A stretch of DNA of 21,181 nucleotides from IMG/VR virus record IMGVR_UViG_3300044451_000191, positions 1 through 21,181 of that record; one strand, given 5' to 3'. The translations under genes were made by a program, and so were the position numbers. The notes under the pieces are model-generated. The model did not search any database. It was not told where the DNA came from and saw only the letters and a program-made list of their open reading frames with translations. This document shows, piece by piece, positions 1 to 7,606 of this stretch; within the stretch, counting starts at the first letter, position 1, and every line of letters begins with the position of its first letter. The DNA is from a virus.

Positions 1-2078
1 ATTTTGAGGATTTGTTCTGGTGATGGTACTGATGCTGATATATGAAGAAGTGAAATTTTGGCAGTATTATTTACATTTGATCCAGAACTTATTGTTAAAG
101 GAGCAAAACCAGAAGATGTAAAATTAGTATTTGCAGAAGTAATATGTCTTGTCATAAAAACACCATTTCTATAAATTAACCACCCAACTCCAAACATACG
201 AATAGCGTTCCATTTTGTCCATGTTAAAGGTGATGTAGAACCTTGAGTAACTGCCCAAGTATTCCATGCACCATTTACTAATTCTACTGTATATGAGTCA
301 TATACATTGTTGGCAAAATATAATCCCCAACCAGTTCCAACATTTGGAAATCTACCGATCCAAACTTCATTTTGACTACCTGGATTATATGACCAGAAAG
401 ATACGTGAAAATTATTAGTACCAAAATCTAGTGCAGAATTATAAGGTTGTTGTAAATAATTAATATTTTCTCGAAAATTACTATAAGCAACCAAATCTGC
501 ACCAGTTGCAACCACAGATTTAGTGATTGTTCCATAAACTGCAAGACCTCTATTGTTTACACTTCTATCCAATTCCTGTACTGGTTTTAATGAAATATTA
601 TCAAACGTCCATGTATATACTGCGGGGCTAGGAAATACAAATCCAACTATAGTATTGCCAGCAGGAATAAGTATACTATACGTTCTAGGAGATCTAGACG
701 CCCCGTAAGAGGGATTTGACCACCCACCAATTGTATCAGTTACATATCCAGTTGCAGGTGCAGCATAGATTCCAAACTCACTTAGATTGCTAGCTCCTAC
801 GAATTGGAATGTAAAATAATGTGGTTTTGTGATATCCGATATTATAATATAAAATTCACAGTAATAATTTGATGTATTAGAAGTAACTACTAATTGATTC
901 GATACTACAGAAAGTGAACAATTATTAATATTAAAGTAAGAACTTAAAGTTCCATTTGAGAAATTCCCATTTGTAACCAGTTCAGTCCCAGTCGCACTTG
1001 CAGTGCTTGTATCACTCAACCACGCACCTTTGATGTTTCCATGCATCCATCCAGTATTATATGAAGTTGTTGCATATGCAACCATTCCATTACTACCGTC
1101 AGTGGCACTGTCAGTTGTATTTTCGTATAGGATAGTTAATCCAAGTGGTGATGCATGATAAAAAGTATCAGAAGATGAAACTGAACCATTTGAGTTGGGG
1201 TTTAATAAGAATAGTTTATCAAATGTAAGATTTCTTCCGTACCTTCTATTATTTCCCCATGTTACATCCGTTGTGTTTGAAACTGGTATTGGGTTTATTC
1301 TAGTTCCAAAAGATGCGTAATTATATATAACATTATTTTTATGAATAAAAGATGTAGATCTTGCCAGTGTACCACTAATGCTGGCAACCATTCCATCATC
1401 CTTAATAACACTAACACCGCCATTAGTCGCAACAGCAATCGTAGGAACTGGGAGACCAGTAGAAGGATCTATGGGTGCGTTTGGTAGCACAGTCATTGCT
1501 ACGTCGTTGATTCTACTATCAATAATTAAATAACCCTGCCCAGAAGATGCTTGTGATGCATATCCTTTACTACTATTTCTATCTGCAATATTTCCTAACC
1601 ACAATCCTCCCTCAGTAGTATGAGGGTCCATCCTTACAACTTTTTCACTGATAAAATTAATGACTGGAGAACCATAAGTATCAGTACTTTGATATTGACC
1701 TCCTACCAAGATACCATTTAAAGCATAAATCGAAGAATTAACAACAGTTTGAGCATTGAATATAGATACTCCAGACATACCATAACCAGAGGATACAAAG
1801 ATCATCCACATTGGCATATCTGGATCGTCGGCGTCGTAGATAGTTACCTTATCGCTTTGTGCAACAATCACAGCAACTGCAGGAAAATCTTTACGACTTC
1901 CACGAGTTGCAGTATTTAATGTTTCATTATACCAAGAAGTGTGCTGAGTTCTCTTTCTCCAAGCACCACCATCAGAATCTTTTCTTGTATCATAGACAAA
2001 GACATCAACTGCAGTATCGGTAATTGTAGAGCTGATACTAGCAACGTTAATTTCTCCAAGGGAACCGTAAATTGCCAT
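1..2078 (-). CDS. Adhesin-like tail fibre or receptor-binding protein, incomplete at the left edge
   Basis: The frame opens at ATG 2078 and stays open to base 1 (692 codons, no stop), so the C-terminus lies outside the window. GAGG lies nine bases before the ATG, and one base separates it from the stop of the preceding fibre gene. The first 100 or so residues contain a segment I recall from marine phage structural proteins (VFVYDTRKDSDGGAWRKRT). Residues about 150-240 have short Gly/Ser-rich strands such as PTIAVATNGGVSVI, resembling beta-propeller blades. Residues about 363-497 run from ELVTNGNF to FDNISLKP, the usual borders of a carbohydrate-binding jelly-roll module. From about 527 onward (LDFGTNNFHVSFWSY, then WNAIRMFGVGWLIYRNG) the pattern is that of a LamG/concanavalin-like domain. 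This suggests a virion surface protein that binds host glycans. Domain names come from pattern recognition only. Confidence 0.8.
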   Translation of the reverse strand, partial: MAIYGSLGEINVASISSTITDTAVDVFVYDTRKDSDGGAWRKRTQHTSWYNETLNTATRGSRKDFPAVAVIVAQSDKVTIYDADDPDMPMWMIFVSSGYGMSGVSIFNAQTVVNSSIYALNGILVGGQYQSTDTYGSPVINFISEKVVRMDPHTTEGGLWLGNIADRNSSKGYASQASSGQGYLIIDSRINDVAMTVLPNAPIDPSTGLPVPTIAVATNGGVSVIKDDGMVASISGTLARSTSFIHKNNVIYNYASFGTRINPIPVSNTTDVTWGNNRRYGRNLTFDKLFLLNPNSNGSVSSSDTFYHASPLGLTILYENTTDSATDGSNGMVAYATTSYNTGWMHGNIKGAWLSDTSTASATGTELVTNGNFSNGTLSSYFNINNCSLSVVSNQLVVTSNTSNYYCEFYIIISDITKPHYFTFQFVGASNLSEFGIYAAPATGYVTDTIGGWSNPSYGASRSPRTYSILIPAGNTIVGFVFPSPAVYTWTFDNISLKPVQELDRSVNNRGLAVYGTITKSVVATGADLVAYSNFRENINYLQQPYNSALDFGTNNFHVSFWSYNPGSQNEVWIGRFPNVGTGWGLYFANNVYDSYTVELVNGAWNTWAVTQGSTSPLTWTKWNAIRMFGVGWLIYRNGVFMTRHITSANTNFTSSGFAPLTISSGSNVNNTAKISLLHISASVPSPEQILK

Positions 2079-2079
2079 A

Positions 2080-3075
2080 TTAGTTTACCTCTTGAAGTAC
2101 GAACTTGTATTTCTTTCCATTCCTTCTATTTATCAGGAACAAATCATTCTCACCTTCTTGAATAGTATATTGACCCCAAGTACCATCTACATCATTTGAA
2201 GAACCTTCATTAGACAGTTGAATGTCAGCAGAGTAGATGTTTGCCCAGCGTTTTGTAGAAGAACCTAAATTATATGCATTATCTGTTCCAGGCTCTACAT
2301 TATTAGCTCCAGTGATTACTAAAGTTGTATTATTATTTTTTCCAATATAAAATCTATCATTTGGGTTGTCATGTAACAATCTAAAATAATTAGATGTAGA
2401 AACACCAATATCTATATAAGGATATCCACCGTCAAATAATCTAAATTTACCTGTTACTTCTAATTTCTCTGCTGGATTTGTGGTTCCGATACCAAGATTA
2501 CCAGAAACATAAGCAGAACCAGTTACCTGAAGTCTTTGTGATGCTGTTCCTGTAGAAGTTCCAGATCCTATCAGTATTGGACCATTCGTAAATGTAGAGA
2601 TACCAGAAGCATTCACTTCAGTAACACTAATACTTGGACTACCTGATAATCCAAAAGAAGTTGTAGCAAAAGATGTTGTGGATGCTGTTCCTGTTAAATT
2701 TGCAGTGATTGTTCCTGCACTAAAATTACCAGAACCATCACGAGCAACAATTGCTGATGCTGTATTTAAATTAGTTGCAGTCGTAGCAGTATTGCTAACT
2801 TTACCAGCAGTACTTATGGTTGCTAATTTAGTATCAGCAATTGCAGCACTAGCATTTATATCAGCATCAACAATAACTCCAGAAGCAATTGAAGTTACAG
2901 TTCCATTAGAAGTTATATCACCAGTAAGATTTGGTATATTAGTTGTAGAGGTAGCTGTTCCTGTTAAATTACCTACAAAACTTGATGCTGTGACTATTCC
3001 AGAAACATTAAGATTTGATATAACAACATTTCCTGTCGTATCAATACCAGCACCAGCAATTTTTGTAAATGCCAC
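2080..3075 (-). CDS. Tail fibre-like structural protein (331 aa)
   Basis: The protein is a low-complexity Gly/Ser/Thr/Asn-rich chain typical of marine T4-like phage fibres. Residues about 1-160 are short repeating beta strands (for example LTGTATSTTN and ANLTGTASTT). Residues about 195-210 carry LGIGTTNPAEKLEV, a motif common near the end of phage fibre shafts. The C-terminal 70 residues contain AYNLGSSTKRWANIYSADIQ, then GTWGQYTIQEGENDLFLINR, which I recall as a conserved C-terminal module of marine phage fibres. The start codon is GTG (3075-3073); no clear Shine-Dalgarno sequence precedes it, but a perfect TATAAATA late promoter lies 22 bases upstream. It is followed after one base by the adhesin-like gene, so the two are probably co-transcribed. 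Which fibre or baseplate position it occupies cannot be told. Confidence 0.85.
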   Translation of the reverse strand: MAFTKIAGAGIDTTGNVVISNLNVSGIVTASSFVGNLTGTATSTTNIPNLTGDITSNGTVTSIASGVIVDADINASAAIADTKLATISTAGKVSNTATTATNLNTASAIVARDGSGNFSAGTITANLTGTASTTSFATTSFGLSGSPSISVTEVNASGISTFTNGPILIGSGTSTGTASQRLQVTGSAYVSGNLGIGTTNPAEKLEVTGKFRLFDGGYPYIDIGVSTSNYFRLLHDNPNDRFYIGKNNNTTLVITGANNVEPGTDNAYNLGSSTKRWANIYSADIQLSNEGSSNDVDGTWGQYTIQEGENDLFLINRRNGKKYKFVLQEVN

Positions 3076-3096
3076 TATTTTTCAATACTTTTGAGT

Positions 3097-3104
3097 TATT
3101 TATA
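3097..3104 (-). promoter_or_regulatory. T4-type late promoter for the two fibre genes
   Basis: The minus strand reads TATAAATA, an exact match to the T4 late promoter box recognised by the gp55 sigma factor. It lies 22 bases upstream of the GTG at 3075, leaving a leader of roughly 10-15 bases. It follows the gp23 terminator, so it would restart transcription for the fibre genes. Confidence 0.7.
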
Positions 3105-3305
3105 AAAATGAAGAAGGAAATTAAAAAAGTTTTTTATCAGCATCAAGGTATTTTTATCTATAATTTTTTTGTAAATATTATTTCTTATACAAATCGAAGA
3201 TATTCAAATGGGAATGTGTATTATAAAAATGGATTTGAGAATATTAGAGTTAATAGTCCTTCCTATTATTGTATTGATGAAAATTATAATAAAAGATACA
3301 ATCGT

Positions 3306-3332
3306 AATAACATAACCCTTATGTTGTTTTTT
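3306..3332 (+). terminator. Terminator-like hairpin on the plus strand
   Basis: AATAACATAA and TTATGTTGTT form a ten-pair stem with one T-G wobble around a CCC loop, with a T-run at 3327-3332 that overlaps the end of the stem. The T-run is only on the plus strand, so it would stop plus-strand transcription. The stem is mostly A-T pairs and therefore weak, so the call is tentative. Confidence 0.4.
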
Positions 3333-3384
3333 GCGTTCCTCACTTTCTGTAAATATGTGTGGTCTTGTATATAAAATGTTGCAT

Positions 3385-3412
3385 AAAAAAAGGAGAGGTT
3401 TTACCCTCCCCC
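3385..3412 (-). terminator. Rho-independent terminator after gp23
   Basis: On the minus strand GGAGGGT pairs with ACC-CTCC (one bulged T) around an AAA loop, followed directly by seven T residues (3391-3385). It begins about 20 bases after the gp23 stop. It is the only strong terminator found in the cluster, and suits the end of a highly expressed capsid gene. Confidence 0.8.
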
Positions 3413-3434
3413 GATTATAAGTTTTATATTATAC

Positions 3435-4823
3435 TTACATTAAGTTGTCAACGCGTACACGACGATAGTAACGATTCGCATTAGCAAGAAGACGACCAGA
3501 TCCTTGAGTAGTACCTTCAGCGAATGGATTAGCAACCATACCATAACGAGTCTTAAATCCAATTTTTGGTTGGAAGGTATTCTCACCAACGGCACGTACC
3601 ATTTGGAGAGGAACATAAGGACAATAGAAGAGACCAGCATCATAAGGGGAAGAACCCTTATATCCTACAACGTAATACTGATTGGCAGATACGTTAGCAG
3701 CATATGGGTCAATATAAACACGATACTTACCTTGAAGAACACCAGCAAAGGTATTTCCAGTATCGTCAACATTCAAGTTAGCATTGAGTGCTGGGGTGTA
3801 ATCAAGAACACCAGCCATAGTCAGTGCTGAAGCAACATCTGCAGAGCAGAGAATCATATTGCCCTTTCCTCTACGAGTTCTTTGTGCGATTGCGTTTGCA
3901 TCGCGCTCGATTTGGAAAAGAAGACCCTTAAACTTCTCAACAGACCAACGACCATTAGAATCGACATCAAGATCAAAAATACCAGCAGTTGCAGTGTTTA
4001 CTGCAGCACCTTGCTCAGCAATCTTATAGATGGTACGAATAACTTCGCGGTTGATTTCGGCAAGAATCTCTGTTGAAAGAATATTTGCCAATTCTGCTTC
4101 AGCATTCAATCCATGAATTGCTTTCAAATCTTGTGCCAATTCTAAACTGTATTCTGCCTTGAGTGCTCTGGACTTTGCAGTCACAGTAACTTTCTCAATG
4201 CTGAATGCCATTTCATTAAACTGATCACCAGCACCGGCCCCAAGATTCTCAGCATCTCCTGTAACCATACCTTGACCAGTTGCATAGGTATTAGTTGCAG
4301 CAGTTCCTACCGGATTGAGAAGACCAGGATTAGAACCTGCAGGATTGGAAGTAGTACCGAAACCAGCAGCACCATCGGTGAAACCAGAAGTAAGATTAAA
4401 ACCAGAATCTTGACCAGCAAATGATGTATCTGCTTCGTTAAAGAGTGCTTCGGTTCCTGACTGATTAGTATAACGTGAACGCATTGCAAAAATGAGTCCA
4501 GTAGGACCATTCATTGGTTGTACACCAGCAAGGTCATATGCGACCAGATTTGGCATAGAACGACGAATGAGTGAAATTAATACTGGATCAAAACCTGCTA
4601 CAGGACCAGTAGCAGTAGCATTTCCAGAAAAACCACCAGACCCTGCGGCCATTGTTGGTGCTTCATAAAGGAATTGATTTTCTTCTCTTAAAAATTTTTC
4701 TTGGTTTTCTAACAGAACAGCGGTTACCATTTTGCGGTGCGAGTCTTTGATCGAATCAAGACCCTCATAATCAAGAAGTGGTGCCCACTTATCCTGCAGA
4801 CGTTCTCCATCGAACATTTGCAT
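3435..4823 (-). CDS. 23: Major capsid protein gp23 precursor
   Basis: This is the hexamer-forming shell protein of T4-like heads (462 aa here, 521 in T4). The strongest family signature lies at about residues 80-130: DPVLISLIRRSMPNL, GVQPMNGPTGLIFAMRSRYT and GTEALFNEAD. A tail with QMVRAVGENTFQPKIGFKTR and NPFAEG follows near the C-terminus. The first 54 residues form a charged propeptide ending in QFLYE before APTMAAGSGG. This fits the gp21 cleavage rule (Leu/Ile-x-Glu) and predicts a mature start at Ala55. ATG 4823 is preceded by AGAGG at a good distance, with a TATAAATC box about 33 bases upstream. It lies last in the head block, directly after scaffold gene 22, and is closed by a terminator. 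Confidence 0.98.
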   Translation of the reverse strand: MQMFDGERLQDKWAPLLDYEGLDSIKDSHRKMVTAVLLENQEKFLREENQFLYEAPTMAAGSGGFSGNATATGPVAGFDPVLISLIRRSMPNLVAYDLAGVQPMNGPTGLIFAMRSRYTNQSGTEALFNEADTSFAGQDSGFNLTSGFTDGAAGFGTTSNPAGSNPGLLNPVGTAATNTYATGQGMVTGDAENLGAGAGDQFNEMAFSIEKVTVTAKSRALKAEYSLELAQDLKAIHGLNAEAELANILSTEILAEINREVIRTIYKIAEQGAAVNTATAGIFDLDVDSNGRWSVEKFKGLLFQIERDANAIAQRTRRGKGNMILCSADVASALTMAGVLDYTPALNANLNVDDTGNTFAGVLQGKYRVYIDPYAANVSANQYYVVGYKGSSPYDAGLFYCPYVPLQMVRAVGENTFQPKIGFKTRYGMVANPFAEGTTQGSGRLLANANRYYRRVRVDNLM

Positions 4824-4855
4824 TTGTTTTACCTCTTTTGGGAAATTGTTAGTTT

Positions 4856-4863
4856 GATTTATA
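4856..4863 (-). promoter_or_regulatory. Probable late promoter of gene 23
   Basis: The minus strand reads TATAAATC, seven of eight bases of the T4 late box. It lies between the gp22 stop and the gp23 start, 33 bases before the ATG. The same octamer also occurs inside gene 20 near 8190, so position rather than sequence alone supports it. Confidence 0.5.
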
Positions 4864-4872
4864 ATTTAAAAA

Positions 4873-6105
4873 TCACTTTTTAGAAACTCGGCTCAAAGTC
4901 TGAAGATAAGATCCCATTGTTCCAGAGATATTTTCACCGTAATTCATTTCTTCAGATAATAGTTCCGAATGATCTCTTTGAGTGCTAGTATTTCTTGGGA
5001 AATAAGACTCTCTCAATGTTACTAGTTTCTCACGATAGTTTTCTTCACTTTCAAACTCAACACTTTCAGATAAGGAAGCGAGTTTATCTTTCTGTAAGGT
5101 TGATAAACCTTCAGAAATTTCACTAAAAATTACATTAGCAACCGATTCTGCTAGTCTTTGATTTAGAGCAATGTTTCTACTAATTTGCTCGTTGAGTTTT
5201 GATTCCATTTCATCAAGTTTATCTACCATACTCTCAAGTACATCATATTTTTCCTCAGGGATTGATACATAATGATCTTCAAAAAGATTCTTCATTCCTT
5301 GAAGGAATGATTCCGTCATTTCAGTTTTAATGCCTTGTTCCACAACAAGAGCATTTTCCTGTAACCATTCGTCGGCTACATACTCAAGATAAGCATCAAC
5401 TCTTTCTACAATTTGTTCTTTGATTATATTTACTTCCTCTAAAAGTTCTTCTTCATAACGATTCTCTAATGATTCGTAAATTTCAGAAATTTTAGAGTTA
5501 ATTGCTGTTTCAAAAATAAGTTTTGCTTTATCTCTAAATTCTTCTGAAAGGTCTTCACCTTCAAGAAGAGCATTTACATCCTCTTCAATGTCGATCGACT
5601 CTTTCACCTTTTTTCTTTTAGATTTACCCTCATTTTCATCATCTTCTTCATCATCATTTTCTTCATCTTCATCATCATTTTCTTCATCTTCATCATCTTC
5701 ATCTTCTTTTTTCATTTTATGATTTTCTTCCATTTTTCTATGACGAGAAGATTTTTTCTTTTCGTTTTCTTCTTCTTGATCGTATTCTTCATCCTCTTCA
5801 GTTTCTTCTTTTTTTGATCCAGAAGAAAGAGTTTGCATCGAATCGGGTGCCTTTGCTCCTTTATTTACAACATCCTTAACTTGTTTAAGTGATACTCCTG
5901 GAGTTCTAAGTTTTGAAGAATCATCATCCGAACGATAATTTTCAGGAGTAGGACCACCAAGGTCTTCCCAACTACCAGTTTGCCCAGGAGCAATACCTGT
6001 GCTTAATTTTTGCATTGGTTCTGCTGCCTGTGCGTTTGCATTTACGGCAGTTCGAGATTGGGTTGTGCCTGTTTCCATTTCTTGTAAGTTTTTACCACGG
6101 GACAT
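4873..6105 (-). CDS. 22: Prohead core scaffolding protein gp22
   Basis: The product forms the internal core on which the gp23 shell assembles and is then degraded by gp21. It is 410 aa, against about 269 in T4. Residues 1-95 are polar and disordered-looking. Residues about 99-160 are almost entirely Glu/Asp/Lys/Asn, including two perfect DEDEEND repeats. Residues about 170-360 are long charged helices likely to form coiled coils (for example LENRYEEELLEEVNIIKEQI), as expected for a scaffold. Several Leu/Ile-x-Glu sites, such as ALLEGED, could be cut by the protease. ATG 6105 has GGAGAG upstream and a perfect late box at 6142-6149. Identity rests on the helical C-terminal half and the position between genes 21 and 23; the acidic block is an expansion relative to T4. 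Confidence 0.93.
   Translation of the reverse strand: MSRGKNLQEMETGTTQSRTAVNANAQAAEPMQKLSTGIAPGQTGSWEDLGGPTPENYRSDDDSSKLRTPGVSLKQVKDVVNKGAKAPDSMQTLSSGSKKEETEEDEEYDQEEENEKKKSSRHRKMEENHKMKKEDEDDEDEENDDEDEENDDEEDDENEGKSKRKKVKESIDIEEDVNALLEGEDLSEEFRDKAKLIFETAINSKISEIYESLENRYEEELLEEVNIIKEQIVERVDAYLEYVADEWLQENALVVEQGIKTEMTESFLQGMKNLFEDHYVSIPEEKYDVLESMVDKLDEMESKLNEQISRNIALNQRLAESVANVIFSEISEGLSTLQKDKLASLSESVEFESEENYREKLVTLRESYFPRNTSTQRDHSELLSEEMNYGENISGTMGSYLQTLSRVSKK
5648..5697 (-). repeat. 21-bp tandem repeat in the acidic block of gp22
   Basis: Two perfect 21-bp copies (5648-5668 and 5669-5689) and the first eight bases of a third encode repeats of DEDEEND. The period is a multiple of three, so copy number can change without a frameshift. 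Confidence 0.85.
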
Positions 6106-6141
6106 TTGAACTCTCCGATTTACCTATATTAAATCTATATT

Positions 6142-6149
6142 TATTTATA
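6142..6149 (-). promoter_or_regulatory. T4-type late promoter of gene 22
   Basis: A perfect TATAAATA on the minus strand lies three bases after the gp21 stop codon and 37 bases before the gp22 ATG. Confidence 0.75.
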
Positions 6150-6151
6150 AT

Positions 6152-6802
6152 TTAAATATTTGAAAGAAATTCTTTAAATAGATTAATTTTATGTTCATCG
6201 AGAATTCTTTTATCTACAAGAGTATTAATTCTCTTATATGTTTTTGTTGCTGCTTTTTCTATGAGTATTCCACCGTTCCAATACCACTCTTTTCCCTCCA
6301 TAATACCTTGAATGAAAGCATCCGGAGCAGAGGGATCTGCAACAATATCAGCAGCAGTAGCCAACATAAAATCTTCGCCAACCAAAGAATATCCATCGTT
6401 AGTTCTAATTAATGAACCCACACCACGAGATGAAACTCCAAGTGTTACACCTTCACCAATTAATGATTGAGCAATTTTACCCATTGGTGTAGAAAGAAGT
6501 TGTGCTTTTCCTCTAAAATTATTTCCTTCACGAACTAATGAAATGATTTTATGAGAAACACGATCAAGATTTACTGTTGGGCCATCTGGATGTCCCAATT
6601 CTCCAAGAGCACGACCTTTACAAATAAAATTTTCATTATAACGAGCAACTTCTCTTTCCAGTGTCTTCATTTCATAAAGTCTTTTATTTCTATTTGGAAG
6701 ATTTGCTTGAAGAAAAACTCCTTCAATAAACATTTTTTTAGCAGCACCTCTTCCTTCAGTTATAAATTTGACTTTTTGTGCTTCTTCTGTGATGAGTTTC
6801 AT
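6152..6802 (-). CDS. 21: Prohead maturation protease gp21
   Basis: This serine protease of the herpesvirus-assemblin-like fold sits in the prohead core and cuts gp23, gp22 and internal proteins after Leu/Ile-x-Glu. The likely catalytic His lies in GELGHPDGP (His71) and the likely catalytic Ser in GVSSRGVGSL (Ser124 or Ser125); His84 in RVSHKI may be the third residue. I start it at ATG 6802, which gives 216 aa, close to the 212 of T4 gp21. That ATG lies four bases after the preceding stop. The frame extends 12 codons upstream to a TTG at 6838, but that would overlap the neighbour by 32 bases. It ends just before the late promoter of gene 22. Confidence 0.95.
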   Translation of the reverse strand: MKLITEEAQKVKFITEGRGAAKKMFIEGVFLQANLPNRNKRLYEMKTLEREVARYNENFICKGRALGELGHPDGPTVNLDRVSHKIISLVREGNNFRGKAQLLSTPMGKIAQSLIGEGVTLGVSSRGVGSLIRTNDGYSLVGEDFMLATAADIVADPSAPDAFIQGIMEGKEWYWNGGILIEKAATKTYKRINTLVDKRILDEHKINLFKEFLSNI

Positions 6803-6806
6803 TTTC

Positions 6807-7352
6807 TTATGCCTGTGATGCGATTTGAACTTCTGCAATATGCAAATGTGTATTATTTGACTCTCCGTATCCTTCTACCTTTACACATCTAGATACAGTT
6901 GCATTTGTAACTGTAATCACTCCAACAATTGAACTAGTATTTGCATCAACAATCATTGAATTTTCATTTGGATTAATACTTGATACTAATACAAATGAAG
7001 TATTCAACCCAGATGGTTGAGCTGAGAGAATACTTATTCTATCTCCAACAGAAAAAGGAACTCCTGTATTTTCATTAAAAGTAATTGTAGTACTAGTACC
7101 AGTTGTGATACCTAATATTTTTTGCCTAGCAACTCTAAATTTTAAAATTTCACTCGTATTTTGTGGTATTAAAAAACTACTTTCACTATTTGCGATTCCA
7201 GTGTTTATACCTTCTACTACATGAACTTGAATGTTTCCGCCAGAAGCAGTTAATCTTAAATAACCAGATTGTAAATTAATTACTCCACTTGTAGCAATTC
7301 CATTATTTGGAGGTGCTATTGCAGTAATATTTTGTACAATTTTTAAAGCCAT
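6807..7352 (-). CDS. Conserved structural protein between gp67 and gp21, possible head decoration protein
   Basis: The 181-residue product starts with ALKIVQNITAIAPPNNGI and is beta-rich and non-membrane. I recall similar N-termini in marine T4-like phages at this locus, but no assigned function. Residues about 1-75 and 155-181 (VSRCVKVEGYGESNNTHLHI) look like the conserved core. Residues about 79-155, rich in Thr/Ser/Gly/Ile, look like an inserted small beta domain (PFSVGDRISILSAQ). The ATG overlaps the gp67 stop as TAATG, with GAGG seven bases before it, so translation is probably coupled. Location inside the head operon suggests a capsid-surface or head-stabilising role; this is inference. 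Confidence 0.75.
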   Translation of the reverse strand: MALKIVQNITAIAPPNNGIATSGVINLQSGYLRLTASGGNIQVHVVEGINTGIANSESSFLIPQNTSEILKFRVARQKILGITTGTSTTITFNENTGVPFSVGDRISILSAQPSGLNTSFVLVSSINPNENSMIVDANTSSIVGVITVTNATVSRCVKVEGYGESNNTHLHIAEVQIASQA

Positions 7353-7570
7353 TAGTTTTCCTCATCATCTTCATAATCATCATCATTAAAATCATCTTCA
7401 TTATCATCTTCATAATCTTCCGTATCCTCTTCATCAAAAAGACTTGAAGCAACATAAGGTGTTGCTGTATTTATTCTTTCTGTACTTTTTGCAAAAAGAA
7501 TATTCTTAATTGCATCTGAAATTTTTGAAGGAGAATCGTCAGAAACAATCATATCTACTAAATCGTCCAT
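7352..7570 (-). CDS. 67: gp67-like prohead core protein
   Basis: The product is a 72-residue acidic protein directly after portal gene 20 and upstream of protease gene 21, the position of T4 gene 67 (about 80 residues, also acidic at the end). Residues 1-45 form a helical part (MDDLVDMIVSDDS, then ISDAIKNILFAKSTERI). Residues 46-72 are nearly all Asp/Glu/Asn/Tyr. In T4, gp67 is a core component processed by gp21 that affects head shape. No Shine-Dalgarno sequence is visible, but a perfect TATAAATA lies 29 bases upstream, so a short leader may be used. Assignment depends on position, size and charge more than on sequence. Confidence 0.75.
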   Translation of the reverse strand: MDDLVDMIVSDDSPSKISDAIKNILFAKSTERINTATPYVASSLFDEEDTEDYEDDNEDDFNDDDYEDDEEN

Positions 7571-7598
7571 AGTGTTATAATATATAATAACTATAAAC

Positions 7599-7606
7599 TA
7601 TTTATA
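7599..7606 (-). promoter_or_regulatory. T4-type late promoter of the gp67-orf-gp21 unit
   Basis: A perfect TATAAATA on the minus strand overlaps the last codons and stop of gene 20 and lies 29 bases before the gp67 ATG. Confidence 0.7.

Larger units (their letters stand above)
3076..3434. other. Intergenic region between gp23 and the fibre genes
   Basis: About 360 very AT-rich bases contain no minus-strand ORF of useful length. The region holds the gp23 terminator (3385-3412), a plus-strand hairpin with a T-tract (3306-3332), the late promoter of the fibre operon (3097-3104), and a perfect TATAAT on the plus strand at 3159-3164. An 88-codon plus-strand frame (ATG 3108 to 3374) crosses it but has no ribosome binding site and is interrupted by the plus-strand terminator-like hairpin, so I do not call it a gene. 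Confidence 0.6.

Noticed and set aside
2678-3094. 138-residue open frame on the plus strand
   Set aside because: It lies antisense to the fibre gene, and its Val/Ala/Pro-rich composition is the mirror of the Gly/Thr/Ala repeats on the real strand.
3440-3643. Small minus-strand frame at the end of gene 23
   Set aside because: It is an alternative frame inside gp23 with no start signal; the gp23 frame has full family similarity there.
6803-6838. Upstream TTG start for gp21
   Set aside because: It would overlap the preceding gene by 32 bases and make gp21 longer than the family; ATG 6802 fits length and spacing better.
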